Shown: positions 1-8,983, numbered from the stretch's first letter. The stretch: 64,000 bases of DNA from Pseudomonas sp. Q2-TVG4-2 (GCF_013620795.1 NZ_LGLW01000002.1:124001-188000); one strand, 5' to 3'. A program made the numbers and translations. Notes: generated from the sequence alone by a model not told the origin.

Positions 1-1155
1 GTGGCGGCGGGCATCATGCTGCTGGCGGGGCTTGCTGGTGCGGGTGGCTTGTTGCTCGTCTCGCTGGGGCTGGTCTCGATCAGCGCCAGCTCCGGGCATT
101 GGAAGGCGACTGGCTGGATGCTGCATTACGCCATGCGCCGCGCAGTCAGTACCCAGTCGATGGGCATCAAGGCGCCGCCCCTTGACGATCCCGCGCTAGT
201 GCTCAAGGGCGCCGGGCATTACGAGACGGGTTGTGTGTTCTGCCATGGAGCACCGGGGCGAGAGCGTTCGCTGATCGTGCGGCAGATGACCCCCGAGCCG
301 CCGTTTTTGCCCCCGCGGATAGAGCGCTGGAAGCCGCGGGAGCTGTTCTGGATCGTCAAACATGGCGTCAAGTTCACCGCCATGCCGGCCTGGCCGGCAA
401 CGAGGCGGGAGGACGAGGTCTGGGCGATGGTGGCCTTCCTGCAGGCGATGCCGGCGATGTCGGCCGAGCGCTACCAGCGGCTTGCACTGGGTGAGCGAGC
501 CCGCGCGGGCAGCAAACCGCTGACGCCTGATTCTCCGCGGCCCTTGCAGGACCCTCTGGGCTCGGTGCTGGACAACTGCGCCCGCTGCCACGCGGCGGAT
601 GGCGGCGGGCGTGGCGAGGGCGCCTTTCCGCGACTGGCCGGCCAGAGTCAGGCCTACCTGCTCGGCACACTGCAGGCCTATGCCGGTGGAAAACGCCACA
701 GCGGCATCATGCAGCCGATTGCCGCCGGGCTCGAACCGCCGGTGCTAACGGCACTTGCCAAGCATTACGCCGAACTGCCCGTGCCTGCCCGAGCGGACAA
801 GCCCGACGCATCGGCTGCAGCGCTCGAGCGCGGCCGCGCCCTGGCTGAGCGCGGCGTGCCGGAACGGGGCGTGCCGTCCTGTGTTCATTGCCACGGGCCG
901 AAGCGCTCGCCACGCAATCCCATGTATCCCAGCATTGCCGGCCAGTACAGCGCTTATCTGAAGCTACAGCTGGAGCTGTTCACTGCGGGCAAGCGTGGCG
1001 GCAGTGAGTACGCCAATATCATGCACAGCGCCGCGCAGCGCCTTAAGCCCGAGCAAATGCAGGAACTGGCGGACTATTACGCTTCGCTTCCGGCAAAGGC
1101 GTCACCCGCCCAGGCTGAGGTGCCAGACGACCTACCATCGATCCAGCAGAGGTAA
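1..1155 (+). CDS. Membrane-anchored tri-haem c-type cytochrome (possibly 5'-partial)
   Basis: Three haem-binding CXXCH motifs are visible: CVFCH near residue 78, CARCH near 193 and CVHCH near 294. Each is followed by a plausible Met ligand region (FTAMPAW, SGIMQPI, NIMHSA). A hydrophobic segment at residues 3-27 looks like an uncleaved N-terminal anchor, placing the haem domains in the periplasm. The first base of the window is a GTG, so the start may be genuine or the gene may begin further upstream. It probably carries electrons to or from a membrane oxidoreductase, but no partner is visible. The DedA gene starts 2 bp after the stop, suggesting co-transcription. Confidence 0.85.
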   Translation: MAAGIMLLAGLAGAGGLLLVSLGLVSISASSGHWKATGWMLHYAMRRAVSTQSMGIKAPPLDDPALVLKGAGHYETGCVFCHGAPGRERSLIVRQMTPEPPFLPPRIERWKPRELFWIVKHGVKFTAMPAWPATRREDEVWAMVAFLQAMPAMSAERYQRLALGERARAGSKPLTPDSPRPLQDPLGSVLDNCARCHAADGGGRGEGAFPRLAGQSQAYLLGTLQAYAGGKRHSGIMQPIAAGLEPPVLTALAKHYAELPVPARADKPDASAAALERGRALAERGVPERGVPSCVHCHGPKRSPRNPMYPSIAGQYSAYLKLQLELFTAGKRGGSEYANIMHSAAQRLKPEQMQELADYYASLPAKASPAQAEVPDDLPSIQQR

Positions 1156-1157
1156 CG

Positions 1158-1763
1158 ATGTTCGACAAGATCGTGGAAGTGGTTTCGGCGTTCGGCTACC
1201 TCGGCGTATTCGCGCTGATGTTGCTGGAGAACATCTTCCCGCCGATCCCCTCGGAACTGATCATGCCGCTGGCCGGCTTCGTCGCGGCGCGCGGCGAGCT
1301 GAATTTTGCCGCGGTGATCGCCGTGGGCACGGCTGGCTCGGTGGTCGGCGCATTGCCCTGGTACTACGCCGGCGCCAAGCTCGGTCAGGAGCGCATGAAA
1401 CGCTTGGCCAAGCGCTGGGGGCATTGGCTGACGCTGTCACCGGAAGATATCGACAAGGCGAGCGGCTGGTTCGATCGGCATGGCAAGGGGGCGGTGTTCT
1501 TCGGCCGTCTGATGCCAGCGGTGCGCACCCTGATCTCGGTGCCGGCCGGCATCGTTGGTATGCCGATGGCGCTGTTTCTGATCTATTCGACGCTGGGTTC
1601 GCTGATCTGGACGGCGCTGCTGGCCCTGGCCGGTTTCGTCCTCGAATCGCAGTATGAAAAGGTCTCGCAGTACCTCGACCCGATCTCCACCGGCGTGGTG
1701 GTGCTGTTCGTCCTCTACTACCTGTACCGGCTGATCCGTCAGCGCTTCGCCGATAAGGATTGA
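1158..1763 (+). CDS. DedA/SNARE-associated family membrane protein
   Basis: This 201-residue polytopic inner-membrane protein has the DedA layout. An N-terminal re-entrant region carries the ENIFPPIPSELIMPLAGF motif, and a second region contains GRLMPAVRTLISVPAGI. Helices follow near the C-terminus, which ends in a basic tail. DedA proteins are linked to phospholipid scrambling and proton-motive-force maintenance; the substrate cannot be read from sequence. An AGAGG ribosome-binding site lies just before the ATG, inside the end of the cytochrome gene. Length and motifs are normal for the family. Confidence 0.9.
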   Translation: MFDKIVEVVSAFGYLGVFALMLLENIFPPIPSELIMPLAGFVAARGELNFAAVIAVGTAGSVVGALPWYYAGAKLGQERMKRLAKRWGHWLTLSPEDIDKASGWFDRHGKGAVFFGRLMPAVRTLISVPAGIVGMPMALFLIYSTLGSLIWTALLALAGFVLESQYEKVSQYLDPISTGVVVLFVLYYLYRLIRQRFADKD

Positions 1764-1795
1764 GCCGCGGCGCCTCGTGGCGCCACGGCGATCCC

Positions 1796-2980
1796 TTAGG
1801 CCGCGCCTACCGCCTCGTGATGAGTGTGCCGGACACGCTCGCATCGATCGATCACGGCGAATACCTCCTGCCACATTTGCTCGGACTGATGCTTGAGCTG
1901 ATCGGTGCGGGACTGGATCAGGGCCTTGATCCGAGCAGCGTCGTCGGTCACCAGGTCGATCTTGCGCTTGATCTCCGCCTCGTCGGTGGTGACCTGGACC
2001 AGGCCTTCCGGGAAACCGTAGTCTTCGAAGAGCATCTGGTATTTGTGACTCCAGCCCGTGGCCAGTGCTGGCACACCCTGAGACAAGGCGCTGACCAGGC
2101 CATGGAAGCGGCTGCCCAAGGTGCCGCTGCAGGCGCCGAGGATGCCCTTTATCTCCAGTGCGCCGCTTTCCTTGACGATAGGGATGCCGCCGACCGCTGC
2201 TGACAGCTCGTCGGCCAAGCGCTGATCATCCTTGCCTTCATGCACCAGCACGAATGGGTTGGCGCCTTTCTCCAGCAAGTAGCGTGTGCAACTGATCAAA
2301 AACGGCAGGTAGGCCTCGCGGGTCTTCTGGTCGGTCTTGTCGAGCATTCGGCAGTTCGGGACGATGCAGAAGCGGTTCTGCTCGACATCGAAGCCCGGCG
2401 GTAGAACGCCGGTGACCAGGTTGGTGAAATCCGGCGATTGCTTGATCTTGGTCTGCTTGCCGACCAGCTTGGTCAGATGCTCATAGGAAACGCGCTCGCG
2501 CGGGAAGATCAGATCAACGTTCTCGACCACGGTCTTCATCGCCGCCTGATTTTTCTCCGACTCGTACGGGCCCAGCGCCTGCGGCAGCAGAATCACTCGA
2601 GTGCCGTTCTTCTTCCAGCGCCGGGTCGATTGCGCCAGTTCGGCGCACGGGCTTTCGCCCCATTGATCGCTATAGGCAAAGCCGGCGGCGTCGATGACCA
2701 CGTCGACTTCTTTATCCAGCACCACGCCGTACATTTCACGCAGCGGGCGCGGAGCGAAATTGGCCAAGGTGCCCCACTGGATGCCGTAGCGCCACAGCCA
2801 GGCCTTGGGGTAGAAGCCCAGCTGGACCAGCTTGCGGAACGGTTGCTCGGCCTTCTTCGGCGTCGGCGCCATGACGTAGGTAGCGTCGGGATACCGGGTC
2901 CTCAGCTTCTGCAGTGCCGCATGCAACATCAGCTCTGCGCCTTTATTGACGAAGCCTGCCTTTCTGATCTCGATAATCAT
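1796..2980 (-). CDS. Polysaccharide pyruvyl transferase family protein
   Basis: The 394-residue protein matches the WcaK/CsaB-type polysaccharide pyruvyl transferase family. It opens with a Rossmann-like stretch (RKAGFVNKGAELMLHAAL), has a central VVIDAAGFAYSDQWG segment, and later carries SRFHGLVSALSQGVPALATGW, the family's conserved SRxH signature. Such enzymes transfer pyruvate ketals from phosphoenolpyruvate to sugars, although many members are uncharacterised. It starts 8 bp after the nitroreductase-like gene, with AGGTAAG as ribosome-binding site, so it is the last gene of a three-gene operon. Acceptor and exact reaction are unknown. Confidence 0.85.
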   Translation of the reverse strand: MIIEIRKAGFVNKGAELMLHAALQKLRTRYPDATYVMAPTPKKAEQPFRKLVQLGFYPKAWLWRYGIQWGTLANFAPRPLREMYGVVLDKEVDVVIDAAGFAYSDQWGESPCAELAQSTRRWKKNGTRVILLPQALGPYESEKNQAAMKTVVENVDLIFPRERVSYEHLTKLVGKQTKIKQSPDFTNLVTGVLPPGFDVEQNRFCIVPNCRMLDKTDQKTREAYLPFLISCTRYLLEKGANPFVLVHEGKDDQRLADELSAAVGGIPIVKESGALEIKGILGACSGTLGSRFHGLVSALSQGVPALATGWSHKYQMLFEDYGFPEGLVQVTTDEAEIKRKIDLVTDDAARIKALIQSRTDQLKHQSEQMWQEVFAVIDRCERVRHTHHEAVGAA

Positions 2981-2988
2981 CGCTTACC

Positions 2989-4047
2989 TCAATTGAATAC
3001 GATCAAATCTTTCTCGGTCTTCTTGTCCGAATAAGGAATCCCGCCCGTTGGATCGGCATAGCCCACTGCCAGCAGCATCACCGTGCGCTCGTGGTAGCCC
3101 AGGCTCAGTTTCTTCGCCAGTCGGCGTTCTTTTTCTTCGACATCCGGCCAGTTGATCGAACAGCTTGAAAGGCCCAGGCTTTCCAGGGCCAGCATCAGCT
3201 GCATCGCCGCCAGTGAACCGTCGATATAGATCACATGGCGATCGCGCGCCTCCGGGTAGCAGCCGAGATCGCCCACCACCGCGATCACGCAGGGCAGGTT
3301 GTCGTGAAAGCCCGCCGTGCCGCCGGCGCACTGGGCAACATCGGCCGCCTTGGCCGGGTCGTTGCTGACGTAGAAGCGAAACGGCTGCCGGTTGCAGGCC
3401 GAAGGCGCGAGGGCCGCGGCCCTGACAGCCTGTTCGATCAATTCGTTGCTGACCGGCCGGTCCTGATACCAACGCACCGAGCGGCGACGGCGAAACAACA
3501 CCATCAACTCGTCGTAGCTGACCGGGCACGGCGGTAGCTCACTGTGTGGGTAGGGCACGCAACGGCTGGATTCATCAAGGTTCTGTGCGCCGGCAAAGGC
3601 TTGCTTGGCCGAGTCGATGCGCGGCGTGCTGCCGACCGCGGAGAAGTAGTCGGTGAGCACGTCGTTGGCCCAGCGCTGTTGGCCGTTGGCGACTCCGGCC
3701 TGGGCCGCGTCAGCGAAGCAGCGCACGGTCGGGCCGATGTAGTCCTCGGCGAAGGTGGAGCGCCGCGGACGCATGATCAGGCCCTTCTCCAAACGGTGCA
3801 CGTTGCGTCGCAGGAAGGCGTCGTTCTCGCCCTTGCTGCGCATCAGCCGGGCGAACTGCAGCCGCCCCAGCAGTACTGCACGATGCTCGCGGTCGAACTC
3901 GCGGCTGATCAGGCAGTAATAAATGGAAGATAGGAAGCCGTTGCTGGAAAACAGCCGGACCAGAGCCAGGCCGGTGTTGTCCCGGGTGGACTTGATCAGA
4001 TTCTTGACCGGCTCAGGCAGGGCTTTGGCGAGGGACTTGAGGCTCAT
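2989..4047 (-). CDS. Nitroreductase-like flavoprotein in polysaccharide cluster
   Basis: The C-terminal half of this 352-residue protein is a nitroreductase (FMN-dependent) fold. It carries RRRRSVRWYQDRPVSNELIE, then APSACNRQPFRFYV, which is the FMN-contacting Ser/Asn region, and a late GLSSCSINWPDVE segment. The first 170 residues or so form an extension absent from stand-alone nitroreductases and contain RRNVHRLEKGLIMRPRR. Its ATG overlaps the flippase stop by 4 bp (ATGA), and AGGAG precedes it. Nitroreductase-like proteins recur beside pyruvyl transferases in polysaccharide loci; a redox or scaffolding role in glycan modification is inferred, not shown. Confidence 0.8.
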   Translation of the reverse strand: MSLKSLAKALPEPVKNLIKSTRDNTGLALVRLFSSNGFLSSIYYCLISREFDREHRAVLLGRLQFARLMRSKGENDAFLRRNVHRLEKGLIMRPRRSTFAEDYIGPTVRCFADAAQAGVANGQQRWANDVLTDYFSAVGSTPRIDSAKQAFAGAQNLDESSRCVPYPHSELPPCPVSYDELMVLFRRRRSVRWYQDRPVSNELIEQAVRAAALAPSACNRQPFRFYVSNDPAKAADVAQCAGGTAGFHDNLPCVIAVVGDLGCYPEARDRHVIYIDGSLAAMQLMLALESLGLSSCSINWPDVEEKERRLAKKLSLGYHERTVMLLAVGYADPTGGIPYSDKKTEKDLIVFN

Positions 4048-5372
4048 CGGGCAGCTCCTACGGCGCTGAACGCATAGCGAAACGGGCTGAAAATGGATTT
4101 GGTCATCATGTAGAACACCGGCCGGGTCTTCTTGTGCACCAGCAGCGCGGCGTAGGAGGCAATTGCATAGGAAATCAGTGTTGCCATGGCTGCGCCCTCA
4201 CCGCCGTAATGTGGGATCAGCAGCATGTTCAGCCCGATGTTGGCCAGCGCGCCGAGACCCTGGGTTATCAAAGAAAACATCAGCGCGCCCTCGATCAGTA
4301 TCCAGCGGCTGAATGCCGCGCGCATAAAGATGAACACGCCCGCCCATATATGGATGGTGAGGATCGCGGCGGAGTTCTGGTACTCAACGCCGAACAACAG
4401 CGAAATCAGCGGCCCGGCGACAAGCGTCACCAGCAGCGCAACGGCGATAGCGAGGATGAACAGCACATCGAACAGCTGCTGGAAGCGCTGATTGAATCGC
4501 GCCGCGTCGGCGGCATGGAGCTTGATCAGTTTGGGGAAAAAGGACGCGACAATGGCGGTCGGCAGGAAATACCAGGCTTCCGACAGTTGCGCGGCGACTG
4601 CATAGACGCCGACCTCTTCGGCGCCGATCATCCATTTGAGCATTACCTGATCGATCTTCATGTAGATCACCGCGAAGATCGAGCCGACATACAGGATCCA
4701 GCCTTGACTGAGCAGCTCTTTAGCTTTGGCGAGACTGGCTTTCCAGCTCATCAGCGAGACGGTGGTGGTGCCCTTGTAGAGGATGGCCAGGATCACCGCC
4801 GCGAGCACGAACTGTGCGGTATGGGCAAAGGCAAAGGCCACCACCCCGGCGCCGCTGAAGACCAGCAGCAGCTTAATGCCGGCCGAGAGCATAATCGCGC
4901 TGGACTTGGCGATGGCCGGATACTTGGCCTGCACCTGCGATTGAAACCAGTATTCCACCACGTCGAAGGTCTGGAAAAAAATCGCCGAGGCGACGATTAG
5001 CAGCATCCAGAACTCGGTGCCACCGACCTCTTCGAACAGCAGCGCGTAGATAACGATCAGGGCGAACCCAAGCGTCATCCCCGTTAGCTTGAGTAGAAAA
5101 GTGGTGCCCAGCGTTTCCGGTACCTTGTCCGGTTTCTTCACGACTTCGCGCACCACCAACCCGGCCAGCCCCATGTGTCCGGCGGAGGCGAAGATGGCGG
5201 TCATCGAGATTGCATAGGACAAGATGCCGAACTGCTCCGGCCCCAGATACCTCGCCAACAGGATTGCTGTAAGAAAACCGACGCCGATATGCAGCAATCG
5301 CTCCGCCATCATCCACGAAGCGTTAAATAGATAGAGTTTAAGTTTGTCGAAGATGGTCTTAATCACGATCAT
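4044..5372 (-). CDS. Oligosaccharide flippase family protein (Wzx-like)
   Basis: A 442-residue polytopic membrane protein of the MATE/MOP polysaccharide-export superfamily. It begins MIVIKTIFDKLKLYLFNASW, followed by family-typical LLARYLGPEQFGILSYAIS near residue 40 and about a dozen hydrophobic segments. Wzx proteins move lipid-linked sugar repeat units across the inner membrane. The open frame extends 103 codons upstream of this ATG, but that stretch is Arg-rich and non-homologous in appearance. A GAGGAT sequence 12-17 bp before the chosen ATG supports the internal start. It is first in the operon with the nitroreductase-like and pyruvyl transferase genes. No glycosyltransferase or polymerase is adjacent. 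Confidence 0.85.
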   Translation of the reverse strand: MIVIKTIFDKLKLYLFNASWMMAERLLHIGVGFLTAILLARYLGPEQFGILSYAISMTAIFASAGHMGLAGLVVREVVKKPDKVPETLGTTFLLKLTGMTLGFALIVIYALLFEEVGGTEFWMLLIVASAIFFQTFDVVEYWFQSQVQAKYPAIAKSSAIMLSAGIKLLLVFSGAGVVAFAFAHTAQFVLAAVILAILYKGTTTVSLMSWKASLAKAKELLSQGWILYVGSIFAVIYMKIDQVMLKWMIGAEEVGVYAVAAQLSEAWYFLPTAIVASFFPKLIKLHAADAARFNQRFQQLFDVLFILAIAVALLVTLVAGPLISLLFGVEYQNSAAILTIHIWAGVFIFMRAAFSRWILIEGALMFSLITQGLGALANIGLNMLLIPHYGGEGAAMATLISYAIASYAALLVHKKTRPVFYMMTKSIFSPFRYAFSAVGAAR

Positions 5373-5829
5373 TGAATGGCCCGGATCCTCGAGGCTGGCT
5401 CCGTGGTGGCAAGCAATGCCTATACAGTTGCGCTGGAGTCTGCGACGCACAGCTGACCGCGGTCTATTCGGTATGTTCCGGGCCGCTGGGTAATAAGAAA
5501 TATATCGATGAGCTGCGTGAAACCAGATCCGGCGAAAGGCCATCAAGCGTTGGATGCGCCAAAACTTCAGCATTGGCGGGCATTCCCCCGCTGTATCGCC
5601 CATGAGTGCGTTCCGTCGGTGCCTAGGCACGCCGAGGCTGCCTCCGACCAGCTGTGTGCTGGCCCAACCGACCATCGGCAACTGGCGTCCGGGCTCGATG
5701 CGCTTAACCTGATGGCCTTTTCATTTCAAAAGTGGAACTTTTGCCATCACGCTAGCTCTTAACCCTGCTGCCGTTGCTGGCCGGTCCGTGACCCGTTTCG
5801 ACGCGTCATGGATCGCCTAGCACGGCGCC
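5373..5829. other. Intergenic region upstream of flippase operon
   Basis: No supported gene. It holds the undefined promoter region of the leftward polysaccharide operon and of the rightward small RNA. The most distinctive element is a perfect hairpin at 5727-5743: CAAAAGT, loop GGA, ACTTTTG. No clear GacA-type upstream box (TGTAAG...CTTACA) was found by eye. Confidence 0.5.
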
Positions 5830-5980
5830 CAGCCCGCCACGTTTGGGCTGCGGTAAGGCTGCCGCGAAGGATCTCGCAAGCGCCAGGGACGGCGTAAGGA
5901 ATTGCTGCTTGGAGCGGCCAAAGGGACAGGACTCAGCCCAACTCAGAAAAGCCCCGCATCGTTTGATGCGGGGCTTTTTT
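5830..5980 (+). ncRNA. Putative Rsm/CsrB-type CsrA-sequestering small RNA
   Basis: The region carries six GGA motifs within about 65 nt. Three sit in the loops of consecutive short hairpins: GCGA-AGGATC-TCGC (5864-5877), GCGCC-AGGGAC-GGCGT (5880-5895) and GCTGC-TTGGA-GCGGC (5904-5918). Three more are single-stranded (5898-5900, 5924-5926, 5929-5931). The RNA ends in a strong intrinsic terminator at 5947-5980. This is the hallmark layout of RsmX/Y/Z and CsrB RNAs, which titrate the translational repressor RsmA/CsrA. The 5' end is a guess: an AGCCC...GGGCT hairpin at 5831-5849 may be the first stem. The family member cannot be assigned. Confidence 0.65.
5947..5980 (+). terminator. Intrinsic terminator of the Rsm-like RNA
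   Basis: A stem of AAAAGCCCCGCATC pairs with GATGCGGGGC plus the following T run, around a GTTT loop, and ends in TTTTTT. This is a textbook rho-independent terminator reading rightwards. Confidence 0.9.
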
Positions 5981-6269
5981 GTATCTGTCTTTCAAAAACG
6001 ATTCACCGCGAAGCGTCGTGACGCCTGGCTGGGTGTTTCGCTGTTCTCCAGCGATGGGCTCGTGACGCACCTGGCGGTTGCAGTCCAAACGGTAAGGCAT
6101 ATCTGCAGTCGAGCCTTTCATTTATCTATCGCTGTCGCTATTGAGTCGATGTGCTGAAATTACCTTGGCAGACGGCTCGTTGCCTGCTGAGACGGATCAA
6201 ATCTTCGCTTGCCTGTTCGAAAGCCAGAAGCGGGAAGCGGGCGCACGACCTGCAAGAGCAGGATGAACG

Positions 6270-7007
6270 ATGACCAATCCAATGGATGTCTTGGGCCGTG
6301 ACATGATCGAGCAGCGGGTCAGTGGGTTCGACTGGCTCCAGGCCGCAGCGGACTTGGATGCGCGCGGCTATACCATTCTCAACGGCCTGCTTTCACCGCG
6401 AGAATGCGAGCGGCTCATCGAGCTGTATGACCAGGACGAACTCTTCCGAAGTCGGGTCGTCATGCAACGCCATGGCTTCGGACGAGGAGAATACAAGTAC
6501 TTCGAATATCCGCTTGTACCGCTTATCTCCGGATTGAGAACAGCGCTCTATCCCCACTTGGCGCCCGTGGCCAATAGTTGGAACCAGGCGTTACGCGTTG
6601 GCGTACGTTATCCGCTGGCGCTTGCCGATTTCCTCGCCATCTGCCACGCCGCAGGGCAGCCACGACCTACGCCCCTGCTGCTGCGGTATGGTCAGGACGA
6701 TTACAACTGTCTTCATCAGGATGTCTACGGCGAGCACATCTTTCCGCTGCAAGCCACGGTCCTGCTGTCCCGGCCTCGCCACGATTTTAAGGGTGGTGAG
6801 TTCGTGCTTACCGAGCAGCGTCCAAGGACGCAGTCGCGCGTGGAAGTAGTTCACCTCGATCAAGGCGACGCGGTGATATTCGCGGTTCGACACCGGCCGG
6901 TCTCCGGCAAACGGGGCTTCTACCGGGTCACTATGCGTCACGGGATAAGCCGCATCCATTCTGGAAACCGCTACGCGATGGGAATTATCTTCCACGATTC
7001 CCTGTAG
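6270..7007 (+). CDS. 2OG-Fe(II) oxygenase family protein
   Basis: A 245-residue protein with a double-stranded beta-helix dioxygenase signature. The HQD in NCLHQDVYGEHIFPLQATVL gives the first iron His and Asp. The region VRHRPVSGKRGFYRVTMRHGISRIHSGNRYAM supplies the distal His and the Arg expected to bind 2-oxoglutarate. Such enzymes hydroxylate or oxidatively repair diverse substrates; the substrate here is unknown. It stands alone, with an AGGA ribosome-binding site about 8 bp before the ATG, downstream of the small-RNA terminator. A prolyl-hydroxylase-like or DNA-repair-associated role is possible but unproven. Confidence 0.8.
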   Translation: MTNPMDVLGRDMIEQRVSGFDWLQAAADLDARGYTILNGLLSPRECERLIELYDQDELFRSRVVMQRHGFGRGEYKYFEYPLVPLISGLRTALYPHLAPVANSWNQALRVGVRYPLALADFLAICHAAGQPRPTPLLLRYGQDDYNCLHQDVYGEHIFPLQATVLLSRPRHDFKGGEFVLTEQRPRTQSRVEVVHLDQGDAVIFAVRHRPVSGKRGFYRVTMRHGISRIHSGNRYAMGIIFHDSL

Positions 7008-7498
7008 GCAGGCTCAAGTCGGCCCGCAGGTCTTCGCCGGAATCCGTTTCGCCAGCTGAGCAACGTGGCATCGCTTGCTCCTGGGAAGCTGCGTATGGGC
7101 GACACCTGTGAGGAACGTGCTGGGGTTCGAGGAGTCAGTTGTTCTAGCAGCCGGATCGCGACGGAAGTCCGATAGTCGTGCAGGGCTCCGGTTCCCAAGC
7201 CCTCGACGGAGGATGGCGCAAAGGGTGATTTGATAGGCGTTTATGCCAATGGCTCGGGTAGCCTGATAGAGAGCGTGCTGGATGCCGCAACCGCTCTTTC
7301 CCCATTCCTATCCATGCGGCGCTCGACTGGCTTTTGGTGCGATAGCGCTGCCGGCTCGCGACGTGTTGATGTTGAATCGCCTTGATACAAATCGGCCTGA
7401 TTGCTGCGCTCTTGCGCCGGCTGGGTTCCGGATATGCTCTTGTGAACTAAATGATCCCGGTTGTGGGATCGTCAACTACCCAGCCCCAGAGATCCTTG
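7008..7498. other. Intergenic region before the TerC-family gene
   Basis: No convincing gene, RNA or repeat is visible. Short open frames lack ribosome-binding sites. TerC genes are sometimes preceded by the yybP-ykoY manganese riboswitch, but no conserved core of that element was recognised here. Confidence 0.5.
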
Positions 7499-8260
7499 AT
7501 GGAATCGCTTATCCAGCTTTTTTCCGAACCCACCACTTGGGTTGCCCTGGCCACTTTGATTGCCATGGAAGTGGTTCTCGGTATCGACAACTTGATATTC
7601 ATCTCGATTTTGACCAACAAGCTTCCGGAGCATCAGCGTGAGCGCGCAAGGCGCATTGGCATTGGTCTCGCGCTGATCCTGCGGTTGGGCTTGCTGGGAA
7701 CAGTGGCCTGGATCGTCCAGCTCACCGAGCCCGTGGTTGAGTTGTTTGGCAATGCGCTGTCCTGGAAGGACATGATTCTCATCGCTGGGGGTCTGTTTCT
7801 TTTGTGGAAGGCCACCAAGGAAATCCACCACAGCATGGATCCCACGCCTGGTGGGGACATGTTCGAAGGCAAGCCGCTCGAGAACGCGGCCATGATGGGG
7901 TTCGGCTCCGCGATTGCGCAGATTTTGCTGCTCGATCTGGTTTTTTCAGTCGACAGCATCATCACGGCGGTCGGTATGACCGACCATGTTGCCATCATGG
8001 TCATCGCTGTCGTCGTCGCGGTGACCGTCATGCTCGTGGCAGCCAATCCGCTGGCCAAGTTCATCAACGACAATCCGACCGTGGTGATGCTCGCCCTGGG
8101 CTTCCTGCTGATGATAGGGATGACGCTGATCGCCGAAGGTTTCGGCGCCCATGTGCCCAAGGGTTACGTTTATGCCGCCATGGCGTTTTCAGCGGGCGTC
8201 GAAGTGCTGAATATGCTGGCGCGGCGAGCTAAGCAGAAGCAGCTTCAGTCGCCTCAGTGA
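7499..8260 (+). CDS. TerC family integral membrane protein (YgdQ-like)
   Basis: About 253 residues with seven or so membrane helices. The family signature [15 protein letters not shown] lies near the N-terminus and is repeated in the second half as [17 protein letters not shown]; acidic residues in these helices are characteristic. TerC/YgdQ/YceF-type proteins are implicated in manganese export or metalation of secreted proteins. The overall order resembles E. coli YgdQ (LPxxQRxxARRxG after the first motif). The start ATG in CTTGATGGAATCG is chosen because the frame's upstream 16 residues are not conserved-looking. Transport substrate is inferred from family only. Confidence 0.85.
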   Translation: MESLIQLFSEPTTWVALATLIAMEVVLGIDNLIFISILTNKLPEHQRERARRIGIGLALILRLGLLGTVAWIVQLTEPVVELFGNALSWKDMILIAGGLFLLWKATKEIHHSMDPTPGGDMFEGKPLENAAMMGFGSAIAQILLLDLVFSVDSIITAVGMTDHVAIMVIAVVVAVTVMLVAANPLAKFINDNPTVVMLALGFLLMIGMTLIAEGFGAHVPKGYVYAAMAFSAGVEVLNMLARRAKQKQLQSPQ

Positions 8261-8983
8261 CGAGATGCGGCATCGCGGTGGCGGAGGTGTAATCGGCGCC
8301 AGCCGAACCGGGCCGCCGGCCGCCGCTAGCGCCGGCCTGGCTGCCAAACACTGGCCGAGCTAGTAACGCTCAGCAAGCACGACTGTCCAGGGCAGGGAAG
8401 TGCGTTCAGGCTTGAACAGGGCGGGGCAGAGAGGCGCTGTGTGTCGCCCGTTTCGCGGCATCCCAGGCCGCGCCCTTAGGCCCGTACTCGACGATTGGTT
8501 GGTAGTCGCGGTCGCATCGTTCACCTTCTCCCAGGTGGTATCAGCCCGCTCTCGCATATAGCGCAGGCTACTGCGCAAGATGCCCCCTTTACGCATCTCA
8601 GCTGGCGGAACTCCGCCTTGGCATCAGAGCCAATGGCGGCAATCCGCCAGCGCTTCTATACCCGCCCTCGTTTCCCTATGCCGCCCCTCTGCATCAAGGC
8701 GTTTCTTCCTCGCTATTTAGCCAGGACGGCTTCGTCGTGTTGCCTCGAATTGGCGCGGGAGCGCCGTATTCGGTACGCCGCGCCCGTGGTGCCGCTGTGG
8801 TCCCGACTACCGTCTGGCATGCGCTTTGCTCCGTTATTTACCGACAGGTTGGTGGGTACTGCGGCTCGAGGCGGAGGCCCAGAACAACCGTATTCACTCC
8901 CTGCCGCGGCTAGCCAAAAGCCAATCCAACGGCACCCCCCCAAGTGCCAAATAACAATTGATCCTCACCCCGGAGAAACATCC
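8261..8983. other. Gene-free 723-bp region where dctP would be expected
   Basis: No supported coding region. In Pseudomonas the dctQ gene normally lies directly behind dctP, a periplasmic binding protein of about 330 residues. Here the stretch between terC and dctQ translates in no frame to a DctP-like protein. The final 30 bp, including the CGGAG ribosome-binding site before dctQ, look like ordinary dct sequence. Composition is GC-rich with no repeat borders that I could define. Confidence 0.6.

Noticed and set aside
5372..5681. 103-codon N-terminal extension of the flippase frame
   Set aside because: The extension is Arg-rich and has no family similarity, while an internal ATG begins a typical Wzx N-terminus with a plausible ribosome-binding site.
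7008..7498. Possible yybP-ykoY manganese riboswitch before the TerC-family gene
   Set aside because: Context suggested it, but the conserved core bases of that riboswitch were not found.
8495..8983. 163-codon N-terminal extension of dctQ
   Set aside because: The added sequence is not DctP- or DctQ-like; the strong GGAG and canonical DctQ start at 8984 fix the gene.
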